Shown piece by piece: positions 34,680 to 42,944 of a DNA stretch of 64,000 nucleotides. The DNA comes from JAICMB01 sp963802915 (GTDB taxonomy: Bacteria; Acidobacteriota; Terriglobia; Bryobacterales; Bryobacteraceae). The stretch lies in assembly GCA_963802915.1 (NCBI GenBank), contig CAWDKQ010000008.1, forward strand, positions 310,001 to 374,000. Direction: 5' to 3'. Within the stretch, counting starts at the first letter, position 1; each line of letters opens with the position of its first letter. Below the pieces are notes generated by a model. The model was not told the origin of the DNA, did not search any database, and saw only the letters and a list, made by a program, of their open reading frames with translations. The translations under genes and the position numbers were made by a program.

Positions 34680-35500
34680 ACGAAGAGAGTCTGCTTGCCG
34701 GACTGCCGCGCAAGCATCGTAATCTGGTGCTTGGGGTCGGAGACGATTGCGCGATTTATCGCCCAAAGGTCGGCGAAGAGCTGGTGTTTACGACCGATCT
34801 GTTCATCGAGGGCGTACATTTTCGCGGCCGGGACGCAAGATTATTAGGAGACCGCGCTCTTGCCCGCAGTTTGAGCGACATCGCGGCGATGGGCGCTACG
34901 CCTCGTTTCTGTCTGGCATCTTTGGCGCTTCCAGGTTGGGTGGACGAAAAATGGGTAGCGGCGTTTTATGACGGTCTTCTCGCTTTGGCAAAGAAGACGA
35001 ACACGGCTCTCGCCGGGGGCGATTTCTCGCATGCCCGGCAGCTCATATGCGACGTAATGGTTTGCGGGTCGGTTCCGCGAGGTAAGGCTTTGCGCCGCGA
35101 TGGCGCGAAACCGGGTGATGCCGTTTATGTTTCGGGAGCCTTGGGCGGATGGCGCCGCCGTTCCAAAATTATCCCGCGTCTCGATGTAGGTAAGAAGCTC
35201 CTCGGCAAGGCCACTGCGTGCATGGACATTAGCGATGGGCTCGCGCTCGATCTGCATCGCCTCTGTATAGCATCAAAAGTTTCCGCCGCTCTCGAGGACA
35301 TTCCGATTCTTGAAGGAGCGACGCTGAAACAAGCCTTGCATGACGGCGAAGATTACGAACTGCTCTTCACCGCGGCGCCGCAAACGCGCGTGCCGGGCAT
35401 CCGGATTGGCATGATACAGAAAGGCAATCCCGGTGCAATTTTGCTAAAGGGAAAGCCGCTCCAACCCACGGGCTATGACCATTTCCGGAATCGTTCTTAA
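34676..35500 (+). CDS. thiL: Thiamine-monophosphate kinase
   Basis: 274 residues. VLGVGDDCAIYRP (nucleotide/Mg-binding Asp pair), TTDLFIEGVHF, SLSDIAAMGATPRF, GGDFSHAR, CMDISDGLALDL and HDGEDYELLFT follow in ThiL order. It phosphorylates TMP to thiamine pyrophosphate. Shorter than the usual ~320 residues, mainly by loss of loop and C-terminal material, but all key motifs remain. GTG at 34676 overlaps the Hsp70 stop (GTGA). No other thiamine gene is nearby, so the coupling to the chaperone-like cassette is worth noting. Confidence 0.92.
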   Translation: MNEESLLAGLPRKHRNLVLGVGDDCAIYRPKVGEELVFTTDLFIEGVHFRGRDARLLGDRALARSLSDIAAMGATPRFCLASLALPGWVDEKWVAAFYDGLLALAKKTNTALAGGDFSHARQLICDVMVCGSVPRGKALRRDGAKPGDAVYVSGALGGWRRRSKIIPRLDVGKKLLGKATACMDISDGLALDLHRLCIASKVSAALEDIPILEGATLKQALHDGEDYELLFTAAPQTRVPGIRIGMIQKGNPGAILLKGKPLQPTGYDHFRNRS

Positions 35501-35518
35501 TCGTTTTCCACTACACTG

Positions 35519-36619
35519 ATGAAGATGTCCACCGCGAATCGTCTCGCCTACATGGACTGGATGCGCGGCCTTGCCGTGGTCGTGATGATCGAAACCCACG
35601 TCTTTAATTCGTTCTTGCGGATGGACCTTCGCAAGACCGACGGGTACATGATCGCGCAATCGATCGGTGGAATTGCCGCGCCGCTCTTTTTGTTCATCGC
35701 CGGCATCATGGTAGGATTTCGCATCGAGAAGCGAGACCGACAGGGATACGGTCCGATCGCCCGGATGCTGGATGTTTGGAAGCGCGGCGGATACATTCTT
35801 TGTATCGCCGAGTTGATCCTTTTTCAGCAGTATGTATCGCAGGGGTCTTTCGGGAATTGGAGGTATTTACTTCGCGTCGATATCCTAAACTGCATGGCGC
35901 TGGCCATCGCAGTCGCGGGGATCGTCGCGCTCGCGGCCGCGCCAAGGCGGCCCGGGATGGCTCTCTTGTTGGGGGCCGCAATAGCGGGCTTAGCGCCGGT
36001 GGCCTGCGGGATCGACTGGAACTGGGCGCCGGGTTTGATACGAGACTATCTCATCCCCGGTTCGCGACGCTTCGCTTTTTTTCCCGAGGCGGCGTATGTA
36101 CCTTTCGGAATGGCTGCGGGATTTGTCCTCCGCCGGACCGACGAACGTGGACTTCAGACGGCCATGACGTGGATCGCTTTTGCGGGTTTCGGTCTTCTCT
36201 ACGGAGGACAGTTTTTCTCGTCTCAGTCGTATTCGTTGTACTCTAACTCCGATTTTTGGCTGAACAGCCCTGGGCTCATTGCGATCCGCACGGGAGTGAT
36301 GGCGCTGATTCTCACGATATCTTTTGTTTGGACCCGCTTCGGTTTCGCCACTGGAATTTTGCAGCAATTGGGAACGACATCTTTGCTGGTCTATTGGGTG
36401 CATATCGAATTGGTCTATGGATCGTGGCTGGCGTTCTGGAAACGACACTTAACGATTGGGCAGGCGCTGCTCGCCACCTTGCTTGTCACCGCTGCCATGT
36501 ACGCTTTGTCGGTCGCGAAAACCAGATGGGCGGGCCGAATTGCGGATGGAATTTCGAGGATTTTGCATTGGCGAGACAAACCGACGCACGAGAAAGCGGC
36601 GGTAAATGCCCGCGCGTAG
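35519..36619 (+). CDS. Membrane acyltransferase-like protein (HGSNAT/DUF1624-type)
   Basis: 366 residues with about ten hydrophobic helices. The first helix begins LAYMDWMRGLAVVVMIETHVFNSF, matching the catalytic-domain start of heparan-alpha-glucosaminide N-acetyltransferase-like proteins (R-G-L-A and a His in the first helix); an IGGIAAPLFLFIAGIMVGF helix follows. Such proteins transfer acyl groups across the membrane to sugars; the substrate here is unknown. ATG at 35519, 18 bases after thiL. A basic cytoplasmic C-terminus closes the protein. Confidence 0.75.
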   Translation: MKMSTANRLAYMDWMRGLAVVVMIETHVFNSFLRMDLRKTDGYMIAQSIGGIAAPLFLFIAGIMVGFRIEKRDRQGYGPIARMLDVWKRGGYILCIAELILFQQYVSQGSFGNWRYLLRVDILNCMALAIAVAGIVALAAAPRRPGMALLLGAAIAGLAPVACGIDWNWAPGLIRDYLIPGSRRFAFFPEAAYVPFGMAAGFVLRRTDERGLQTAMTWIAFAGFGLLYGGQFFSSQSYSLYSNSDFWLNSPGLIAIRTGVMALILTISFVWTRFGFATGILQQLGTTSLLVYWVHIELVYGSWLAFWKRHLTIGQALLATLLVTAAMYALSVAKTRWAGRIADGISRILHWRDKPTHEKAAVNARA

Positions 36620-36663
36620 CCGAACTATCATAGAATAGATTGCTTCGGACAGCTTACGAAACC

Positions 36664-37215
36664 ATGAGTTTGAAATTCTTTTTGTATTTGGGCACCGCCG
36701 TCGCCCTGACCGCCACGTTGAGCGGCTGCCGAACCGGTACTTCTATCGACTATGACACGGCTGTGGCCCTATTGAAAGATCGCAACGTCGAACCCGTCAA
36801 GTTGACATTCAGCGCTTCGCCGCCGCGCAATGAAGACCAACGCGTCCAGCAGGCTTACGAACGGCTCGCCGATGCGCATGTGATCGTCTGCGCTGATGCG
36901 CAATCAATTGGAAAGATGTGCGAACCCGGGCCGGCCGGCGAAGCATTAGCACTCGAGAACGCGACCGAGCTTTCTTTGATTGCTGGCCGCTGGGTACCCT
37001 CGGTGATTTCGAATATTTCCCGGTCGGGCGATGGCAGTGCTACCGCAGAGGTGAGGATGGCCTTTGAGCCAAGTCCGCTTTACCGCGATTTTGAATCCAC
37101 CTTCGACGATATTCAGCAATCGGGAGGGCGCCCGCCCCTCGACAAAACACTCAAAACCGTCCAAGCCGTCTACCAAAGGTTGGACGATGGCTGGCACCTG
37201 AATAGCGTGAATTAG
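36664..37215 (+). CDS. Predicted lipoprotein of unknown function
   Basis: 183 residues from ATG 36664 (an upstream TTG at 36640 is possible). Signal peptide with lipobox LSGC, Cys near residue 22. The mature part is a small alpha/beta domain with an ALENATELSLIAGRWVPSVIS segment and a C-terminal helix ending in a DGWHLNSVN strand. I do not recognise it. Two more Cys (VIVCADAQSIGKMCEP) may form a disulfide. Convergent with the degenerate receiver gene, 12 bases apart. Confidence 0.65.
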   Translation: MSLKFFLYLGTAVALTATLSGCRTGTSIDYDTAVALLKDRNVEPVKLTFSASPPRNEDQRVQQAYERLADAHVIVCADAQSIGKMCEPGPAGEALALENATELSLIAGRWVPSVISNISRSGDGSATAEVRMAFEPSPLYRDFESTFDDIQQSGGRPPLDKTLKTVQAVYQRLDDGWHLNSVN

Positions 37216-37227
37216 ACAGTCGGTCGA

Positions 37228-37710
37228 CTAAGCCTGGCAAAGGGTCAAGTCGCGCAGGGACGGGGTGTACTCCCGATGCCGTAGCGCCATTCCCATCACA
37301 CGGCGAACCTCGGAGTACTCGAACGGCTTCAAGAGGACATCGTAGCAGCCTAAATTGAGGACTTCCGCCCAAAACCGTTCGTCGGCGTGACGCGACACCA
37401 CTACAACGGGCGGGGGATTGTCCAAGCCACGCGCCTCGTGAAAAACGTCTTTCCAACTTCCGTCGGGCAGGTCTTTTTCACAAAGCACCAGGCTCGGCTT
37501 TTGGCGCAGTAGGCCGCTGGCTTCCTCGATGGTTCCCGCGGACTGCACAGTCCAGCGGTCATTGTCAAGGATATGTTCCAGGGATTGGCGATCTTCCCTG
37601 TTGGGGCTAATGGCCAAGAGGGTAATATTTTCCGTTATTTCATGATGTGTGGGTAGTTTCTTCATGCGGGTTGCGGTGGCCTCCTTGACCTCATCGGTAA
37701 ATCGTTCCAT
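37228..37710 (-). CDS. Degenerate (pseudo-)receiver domain protein
   Basis: 160 residues. A CheY-like fold is readable from residue 28 to 145 with the conserved Lys128 in LLKPF, but the N-terminal acidic pair is replaced by SPN (in AISPNRED), and the phosphoacceptor position, four residues before the conserved Pro of LPDG, is Glu78 instead of Asp. The protein therefore probably cannot be phosphorylated in the normal way and may be locked in an active-like state or regulated otherwise. It has a 27-residue N-terminal extension and no output domain. Confidence 0.8.
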   Translation of the reverse strand: MERFTDEVKEATATRMKKLPTHHEITENITLLAISPNREDRQSLEHILDNDRWTVQSAGTIEEASGLLRQKPSLVLCEKDLPDGSWKDVFHEARGLDNPPPVVVVSRHADERFWAEVLNLGCYDVLLKPFEYSEVRRVMGMALRHREYTPSLRDLTLCQA

Positions 37711-37841
37711 AGGCTCGCATACAAAGTTCTACAATTACTGATGTTTTTTAATCTGCAAGCGATGCGCCAAGACAGTATTCAAGTGAACAGATTATGACTC
37801 TCCCGGACAATCCGGCGAGACGAGAAATCTTATGGCTGAGC

Positions 37842-39437
37842 TTATTGAAAGTAGCCACTGGCCAGTTCCGGCTTCGCGGCAACGGCCTGTTTCCAGCATT
37901 TTCGAGCTTCGTCCGATTGACCCTGTGTTTTCAGCGCGTGCCCGAGATTAACCAGAGCTTCGGCGAAATCCGGGCGCTCCGCGAGAGCCTCGCGGTAAAG
38001 TTTCACTGCATCATCGAGTTGCCCTGATTTTTGAAGCAAAAGTCCGGTGTTGTAAAACAGTTCCGGCGAGCGTTCTCCTTGCTCTATCAGCTTGGCCTGA
38101 AAATCGAGCGCCTGATCCCATTGCTCGCGCTCGACAGCCAGGGCAGCCAAACCCTGGAGCGCATCGACTGAGTTCGGCTCGAGCCCCAGGACAGCCTGGA
38201 AGCCCTTCGCCGCCCCGTCCCGATCGCCCGTGCGCCACATGGCCAAAGCGAGGTTTAGCTGGGCCTCCGCCCAATCGTGCTTGCGGAAGACGCAATGCTG
38301 GAACGCGTCGACCGCGCCGCGATAATCCGCCTTTTCTAAACGTAAGTACCCGAGTTGGAACCAGGCTCCTTCCAACTCCGAATTGCGCGCCAAGAGCCGG
38401 GTATAGGTTCGTTCCGCCTCGTCTTTCGCGCCTTCGGCTTCGAGGACGCCAGCGAGGTTATAGAGTACGTCTTCGAGGTCGGGAGCGATCTGGAGCGCTC
38501 TTTCATACGAGCTTCGCGCTTTTTCCATCTCCCCGGCTTGCTGGAATAAAACGCCGAGATTGACGTGCGCCTGCTTGGCATCGGGCCGGATCCGGATGGC
38601 TTCGGTGTAAGCTTTCACGGCTTCCGCCGTCTGCCCGAGTTTCTGGTTTGCGACTCCAAGGTTGAACCAGCGATCGAAGTTATCGGGAGTGTACTCGACC
38701 AGTTTCGCGCAGAAGTGTGCGGCAGCAGAGTAATCCTGGGACGCGAAGGCGCATGCGGAAAGGCCTTCGAGAGCTACCTGGGAGTTGGGACGCAGCTTTA
38801 AGAGCGCCTCCGAGTATTCCCGTAACGTGCCATGGTCCTTGCGCGCAATCGCGATTCCGACAAGATTCGAAAGGCATTCCTCCGATTCCGGTTTGTCTTT
38901 TAGAATCCTCTGGTAGAGTTCGGTGGCCTCATCGAATTTCCAGAGAAGTTGGAGACCGACGGCCTTACCGAAGAGCGCTATCGGATTGGCGGGATCAATC
39001 TCAAGAACCTTATCGAGGCTCTTGATTGCTTCTTCCGGATGTTCCAGGTGGAGAGTGCAGACCGCGATTCCCAGCATGGCTTCCATGCGGTCCGGCTCCA
39101 AAGCCAGGGCGTTCCTGAACGCTTCGGCGGCCTCTTCCCACTTGGACGTCTTCTCCAGCGACAATGCGAGATTCAGCTGCGCCCCCGAGAAGTTCGGATC
39201 GAGGCTGAGCACTTTTTGATAGCTTTTCGCAGCTTCGCCGTATTCCTGAAGCTCGTATTGGATGTGGGCCTTCGCTGAATAAAGCTGCGGGGTTCCATTG
39301 CCCGCACCCAGGGCCCGGTTGATCTCCTGGAGCGCTTCCGTGAATTTGCCGTCCAGATGCAGGCTTACCGCTTTTGCAAATGCCGCCGCGGCGGCTTCGT
39401 TGGAACCGTTTTGATCCAGCGAGTTGCTCTCACTCAT
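37842..39437 (-). CDS. Tetratricopeptide repeat protein
   Basis: 531 residues made almost wholly of 34-residue TPR units (about 14-15), recognisable by repeated A-x-x-x-Y-x-x-A-L and A-x-x-N-L-G-x-A patterns, e.g. YEKALQIAPDLEDVLYNLAG-like units. No signal peptide or membrane segment, so a cytoplasmic scaffold. Starts three bases after the stop of the zinc-finger membrane protein gene and is co-transcribed with it. TPR proteins bind partner proteins; the partner here may be the membrane protein. Confidence 0.85.
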   Translation of the reverse strand: MSESNSLDQNGSNEAAAAAFAKAVSLHLDGKFTEALQEINRALGAGNGTPQLYSAKAHIQYELQEYGEAAKSYQKVLSLDPNFSGAQLNLALSLEKTSKWEEAAEAFRNALALEPDRMEAMLGIAVCTLHLEHPEEAIKSLDKVLEIDPANPIALFGKAVGLQLLWKFDEATELYQRILKDKPESEECLSNLVGIAIARKDHGTLREYSEALLKLRPNSQVALEGLSACAFASQDYSAAAHFCAKLVEYTPDNFDRWFNLGVANQKLGQTAEAVKAYTEAIRIRPDAKQAHVNLGVLFQQAGEMEKARSSYERALQIAPDLEDVLYNLAGVLEAEGAKDEAERTYTRLLARNSELEGAWFQLGYLRLEKADYRGAVDAFQHCVFRKHDWAEAQLNLALAMWRTGDRDGAAKGFQAVLGLEPNSVDALQGLAALAVEREQWDQALDFQAKLIEQGERSPELFYNTGLLLQKSGQLDDAVKLYREALAERPDFAEALVNLGHALKTQGQSDEARKCWKQAVAAKPELASGYFQ

Positions 39438-39440
39438 TTA

Positions 39441-40874
39441 TCAACTCCCGTTGGTGCTGTCCGCACCTTCCGATGCAATGTAGGCACAAAAGCGGCCCAG
39501 GGTATCATTCTGATGCGCCACGTCGACACGGCGAACACGCGCCGACTCGCCTTTTCCACAGAAGAATCCGATCCCGCCAGTCCTCAAGCGACCGTCAGAC
39601 CAGAAATCGGCTACTTTGTCCTGCACCATTAGGGTGAAATCGTTTCCTCGTATGCTCATGTGGACGTCGAAGAAAACGTCGCTTCCGAGAGAGACCGGAA
39701 CGGGAGTTTCTTTCTTCGGGCCTTCCCGCCCATTGATAACGGCGTACCGGATTATACTCATCTCCGGTAGAGGGCCGGTCTTTGAAATCAGGAACTTGAC
39801 TGCCTGATAATTGTTCGTATCCGAGGCGCGGAAGACGAATCCCAACGCTCGCTGTTCTACGTGGCCGGTAAATTCGACCTCGTAATCCGCAGCCTGAATC
39901 GTCGGGCGGAATATCGCCAGATTGCCCGGTTTCACGAAACCCATGTTGTCGTAGGCCCAGTTCAGGCTCGATCCGGATCCGGTGCTCCAGGCGTCGAGGC
40001 CGGAGCGGAAATCGTCCCCGTATTCGAATCCGGCACGTTCGGCAACGCTCTTCCGGAACGCGTGCCATTGCCGCATTAACATTCCGTCAATCATGGGTTG
40101 AGCCGTCGCCTTAATCGCCACGGGCGTGCTATAAAGCCGTGGCCCGGCGGCATTTAGGGTGAGCAGCAGGATCATCGGAATGACCATGGCGATGAGCTTC
40201 AAATCTCCCGGCGAGTTCTTCCAGATTTCGCGCAACCGTTGACTCGAAAGGTCGATTGAAGACGGATCGATGGCTGCCGCCGGACGGGCTGTACGGGCAG
40301 ACTTCTTCGCTGTAACCTTCAGTTTACCGGGATGAATGGCCAAATGCGGGATCAAGGGGGTCGTCGCCGCCACCGCTGGCGTAATCGCCCCTTTCGCGGT
40401 TCGTTTACCTGCAAAACGCGCCGCGATTTCGAAGCACATTGCGACGCGACCCGATGGCGGCGGAGCCCAAGCGTCTTCCGGTTTCGGCACGCCGAGTTCG
40501 GACGGAGGCGGAGGCAGGGGTTGAACCGCAATCAACCGCTCTCCCGCAGGCTTTCTAAACGTCGTTTGCGCTCGAGGCGGCGGGCTCGCGATGGCACCGC
40601 AATTCCGGGCACCGGCAAGCCCGGGCACTCGCGCCTTCACGCGAACGGTCTGATGGACCGCATGGACCAGAACATCCAGACGCGCGGGTTCCAGATAGGA
40701 GCGAATCGCGTTGCGCAATCGCCGGACGCCCGGCCGGACGATGGGAAATAGCTCACTGGTTAGAGGCAGTTCCCTATTGTCCTCGTAGAGTTGGCGGTGC
40801 TCATCGGAGCAAAACGAACCGTTGGCTAGCGTGCGGAGGATGGCCAATGGGACGCCGCAATGGAGACACTGCAT
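39441..40874 (-). CDS. Zinc-finger membrane protein with C-terminal LamG/DUF1080-like beta domain
   Basis: 477 residues. N-terminal zinc-binding module with Cys3, Cys6, Cys22 and His26 (CLHC...CSDEH). A Pro-rich, basic linker (80-210) leads to one membrane helix (about 225-243, LKLIAMVIPMILLLTL). Residues about 290-470 form a beta-sandwich with DNMGFVKPGNLAIFRP, VFRASDTNNYQAVKFL and WSDGRLRTGGIGFFC, typical of concanavalin-like/3-keto-disaccharide-hydrolase-type domains, facing the periplasm. No catalytic residues are evident. Resembles Solibacter-type proteins with this rare domain mix; role unknown. ATG at 40874, GAGG about 11 bases upstream. Confidence 0.75.
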   Translation of the reverse strand: MQCLHCGVPLAILRTLANGSFCSDEHRQLYEDNRELPLTSELFPIVRPGVRRLRNAIRSYLEPARLDVLVHAVHQTVRVKARVPGLAGARNCGAIASPPPRAQTTFRKPAGERLIAVQPLPPPPSELGVPKPEDAWAPPPSGRVAMCFEIAARFAGKRTAKGAITPAVAATTPLIPHLAIHPGKLKVTAKKSARTARPAAAIDPSSIDLSSQRLREIWKNSPGDLKLIAMVIPMILLLTLNAAGPRLYSTPVAIKATAQPMIDGMLMRQWHAFRKSVAERAGFEYGDDFRSGLDAWSTGSGSSLNWAYDNMGFVKPGNLAIFRPTIQAADYEVEFTGHVEQRALGFVFRASDTNNYQAVKFLISKTGPLPEMSIIRYAVINGREGPKKETPVPVSLGSDVFFDVHMSIRGNDFTLMVQDKVADFWSDGRLRTGGIGFFCGKGESARVRRVDVAHQNDTLGRFCAYIASEGADSTNGS

Positions 40875-41070
40875 TCCTTACCGAAGACCTCCATTCCAAT
40901 ATGAAGGCGGCGCGAATTGATTACTACGAGTAGAAATACCTACTTGACATACAGAATATTACGGGCAAGTCCACAAAACTACGGTAATAGTTCTAATGGA
41001 AGCCGCGGCCCACACCCGTGAACGATCACAGTTCTAAGGCCCGAAAAAAGTGACGTGCGAAGATCGCGGG
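40875..41070. other. Intergenic region before the zinc-finger gene and after carD
   Basis: 196 bases lying upstream of the zinc-finger gene and downstream of the CarD gene, both on minus. A plus-strand TTGACA at 40944 has no matching -10 and is not called. No clear terminator hairpin seen for carD. Confidence 0.35.
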
Positions 41071-41583
41071 CTAAAGAGCCGCCGGAAGTCCCAGGGATGC
41101 TTTCGAGAGCGTCCGCTGTAGTAGATCCACTGCTTCTAATTCCTTAAGTCCGCGTGAGATGGAGAGCTCGGTCACCAGCATGTGTCGAGCCCGATCCAGC
41201 ATTTTCTTCTCGCGGAAGGAAAGCGGCTTGTCAGTCTGAAGAAGAAGAAGCGTCTTCAGAACCTCCGCAATTTCGAGGAGGCTCCCGTTCCGCATCTTAT
41301 CGGTGTTCTCCTTGAATCGATCCTTCCAATCGACCTTGCTTCTAATCGTCTGCTCGCCGAGGTACCCTAGCACCCGGGCGATTTCCCCGTTCCTGGTCAC
41401 TTTCCTGAGCCCAACCTGCTCAACGTGCGAGAAGGGGACCATAACGGTCATGCTGTTTGCGGTTAACCGTAGCAGATAAAACCGTTCAAAGCGACTCCCG
41501 AAAGTGCGGGTGCTAATGTTCTCAACTGTTCCAACACCCTGGTTCGGATACACGACCTTCTCGCCAATCCGAAAAAACTGCAT
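41071..41583 (-). CDS. cdnL: CarD/CdnL-family RNA polymerase-binding regulator
   Basis: 170 residues from the ATG at 41583; TTG at 41592 (three residues earlier) has the better-spaced GGCAGGTG and is possible. The N-terminal CarD Tudor-like domain is clear: FRIGEKVVYPNQGVGTVENI, FYLLRL, MTVMVPFSHVEQVGLRKV. The C-terminal helical domain has the WKDRFKENTDKMRNGSLLEIAEVLKTL signature. CarD binds the RNAP beta lobe and stabilises the open complex, especially at rRNA promoters. A sigma-70 promoter precedes it. Confidence 0.88.
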   Translation of the reverse strand: MQFFRIGEKVVYPNQGVGTVENISTRTFGSRFERFYLLRLTANSMTVMVPFSHVEQVGLRKVTRNGEIARVLGYLGEQTIRSKVDWKDRFKENTDKMRNGSLLEIAEVLKTLLLLQTDKPLSFREKKMLDRARHMLVTELSISRGLKELEAVDLLQRTLSKASLGLPAAL

Positions 41584-41642
41584 AGCGCCCAATTTGACAC
41601 CTGCCCTAAGCTGTTATTTACCGGACAAAACCTGGATACAGA

Positions 41643-41671
41643 ATGTTAAGCCCAAGTGTCTTATTTGTCAA
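41643..41671 (-). promoter_or_regulatory. Sigma-70-type promoter of the CarD gene
   Basis: On the minus strand, -35 TTGACA (41671-41666), 17-base spacer, -10 TAACAT (41648-41643). Predicted start near 41636, about 50 bases before the gene. Confidence 0.7.
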
Positions 41672-41702
41672 TACAGGAGTCTGTAACAAGGGACCGGGAC
41701 GG

Positions 41703-42548
41703 TCAGGTCTCCTGGAGGGTACGCCTGACGTAGGTCAGGTTCCGCTTCATGTCGGCCTCCACCGAGTTCGACGGACAATCGGTCTCGAGGTTCGCATAGC
41801 CCTGATAGTCCATCGTCTTGATGGTATGAAGGATCGTCGCGAAATCGATCTTACCTTCCCCGAGGTAATTGGGATTGTCCTTCAGATGGAATTGGCAGAT
41901 GCGCTTGGGACCTAGCCAGCGGATCTCCTTGATGACGTCGAACCCACCCGCGGTGGAATTGCCCACGTCGTAATAAACTAGGACCGCCTTCGACCCGGCG
42001 CGGTCCAGGATCCGGGCATTGTCTTCGGCCGAGATGGTGTTTTCAAGTCCCAGGATGACGCCGGACTTCTCGGCTTCCGGGCCAAGTTCACGGAGGGTAT
42101 CGGCAACGAAGTCCATTTCCTGCCGGGTCCGCAGCGCCCCGTTGCCGAAAAATGGAAGCAGCATGACCTTGGTTCGCAGCGCGTTGGTGGCGACAATGCC
42201 ATCTGTCACCCATTTCGGACCGAGCTTGTCATTCTTCAGATAATTTACGTGCAGGATATCGAGGCACGTACCATCGATCGGGATATTCTGCTTTTGCGAT
42301 TCCGCCCTGAATTGCGCTTGCATGGCCGGATCGCTTAAGGGAAGCCGGCCATCGACGGGCGTCTTCCCCAAGCTCACTTGAACGCCATCGAAACTGAGCC
42401 GTTTGGCCAGTCCGATCGCCTCGATTTTACCGGTTTGTCTAAGATTCCAATCGGTAACGCCAATCTGAAGTAGGGGTTTGCGAGCCCAGAGCGGGCCGGT
42501 AGAAGAAGCTGCCGCATAGCGCAGCAAATCTCTTCGTGAGAATGCCAT
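41703..42548 (-). CDS. Exported sugar phosphate isomerase/epimerase-like TIM-barrel protein
   Basis: 281 residues. N-terminal Tat motif SRRDLLRYAAAS. The barrel shows the xylose-isomerase/AP-endonuclease-2 pattern: IGVTDWNLR, LGLENTISAEDN (metal Glu), VYYDVGNS (Asp), CQFHLKDN (His) and the closing NLETDCPS (Glu), so a divalent-metal site is intact. Acidobacteria and Planctomycetes have many exported homologues of unknown substrate. ATG at 42548. Confidence 0.85.
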   Translation of the reverse strand: MAFSRRDLLRYAAASSTGPLWARKPLLQIGVTDWNLRQTGKIEAIGLAKRLSFDGVQVSLGKTPVDGRLPLSDPAMQAQFRAESQKQNIPIDGTCLDILHVNYLKNDKLGPKWVTDGIVATNALRTKVMLLPFFGNGALRTRQEMDFVADTLRELGPEAEKSGVILGLENTISAEDNARILDRAGSKAVLVYYDVGNSTAGGFDVIKEIRWLGPKRICQFHLKDNPNYLGEGKIDFATILHTIKTMDYQGYANLETDCPSNSVEADMKRNLTYVRRTLQET

Positions 42549-42586
42549 GAACTGATTCTAGACTGGAATAACTGAAAGAAAGTATG

Positions 42587-42610
42587 GGACGGCAACGATT
42601 GTTGCCGTCC
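42587..42610 (-). terminator. Hairpin terminator-like element after the DUF1328 gene
   Basis: GGACGGCAAC (42587-42596) pairs perfectly with GTTGCCGTCC (42601-42610), 4-base loop. On the minus strand a T-rich tract (ATACTTTCTTTCAG) follows, so it fits a terminator for the minus-strand DUF1328 gene. Confidence 0.55.
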
Positions 42611-42693
42611 TTCGTGCCGGCGGCTCAAAGATTGGAGGCTTTTGCTGCAAGCACGTGCGCAATTTTAGCACTCCAGGCTGACCGGAACCAGCC

Positions 42694-42858
42694 TTAGACC
42701 ACGCTGCGTCGGCCAAACAGTAAGCTGACCACAAACAGCACGAGAAAAATAAAGAAAAGGATTTTTGCGATGCCCACGGCACCGGCCGCAATACCGCCAA
42801 ACCCAAACAATGCCGCGATAATCGCGATCACCAGAAATACCCATGCATACCAGAGCAT
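42694..42858 (-). CDS. Small DUF1328 (YtjA-like) membrane protein
   Basis: 54 residues from ATG 42858, preceded by GGAGGTAACG. Two helices: LWYAWVFLVIAIIAALFGFGGIA and GIAKILFFIFLVLFVVSLLFG, with the FGFGGIAAGAVGIAKILF family signature and an RR end. Function unknown; members are common small envelope proteins, sometimes stress induced. An upstream start adding 10 residues is less likely given the ribosome site. Confidence 0.88.
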   Translation of the reverse strand: MLWYAWVFLVIAIIAALFGFGGIAAGAVGIAKILFFIFLVLFVVSLLFGRRSVV

Positions 42859-42944
42859 TTGCGTTACCTCCTGGCGTTTGTGGTGCAAGAAACGGACCAG
42901 ATCGGGAGCAGTAATGTTTTCTGCGACTTACCACCGAGGTAGTC

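Noticed and set aside
40944..40965. TTGACA hexamer on the plus strand between the zinc-finger and carD genes
   Set aside because: No matching -10 hexamer at 16-18 bases, and no plus-strand gene follows.
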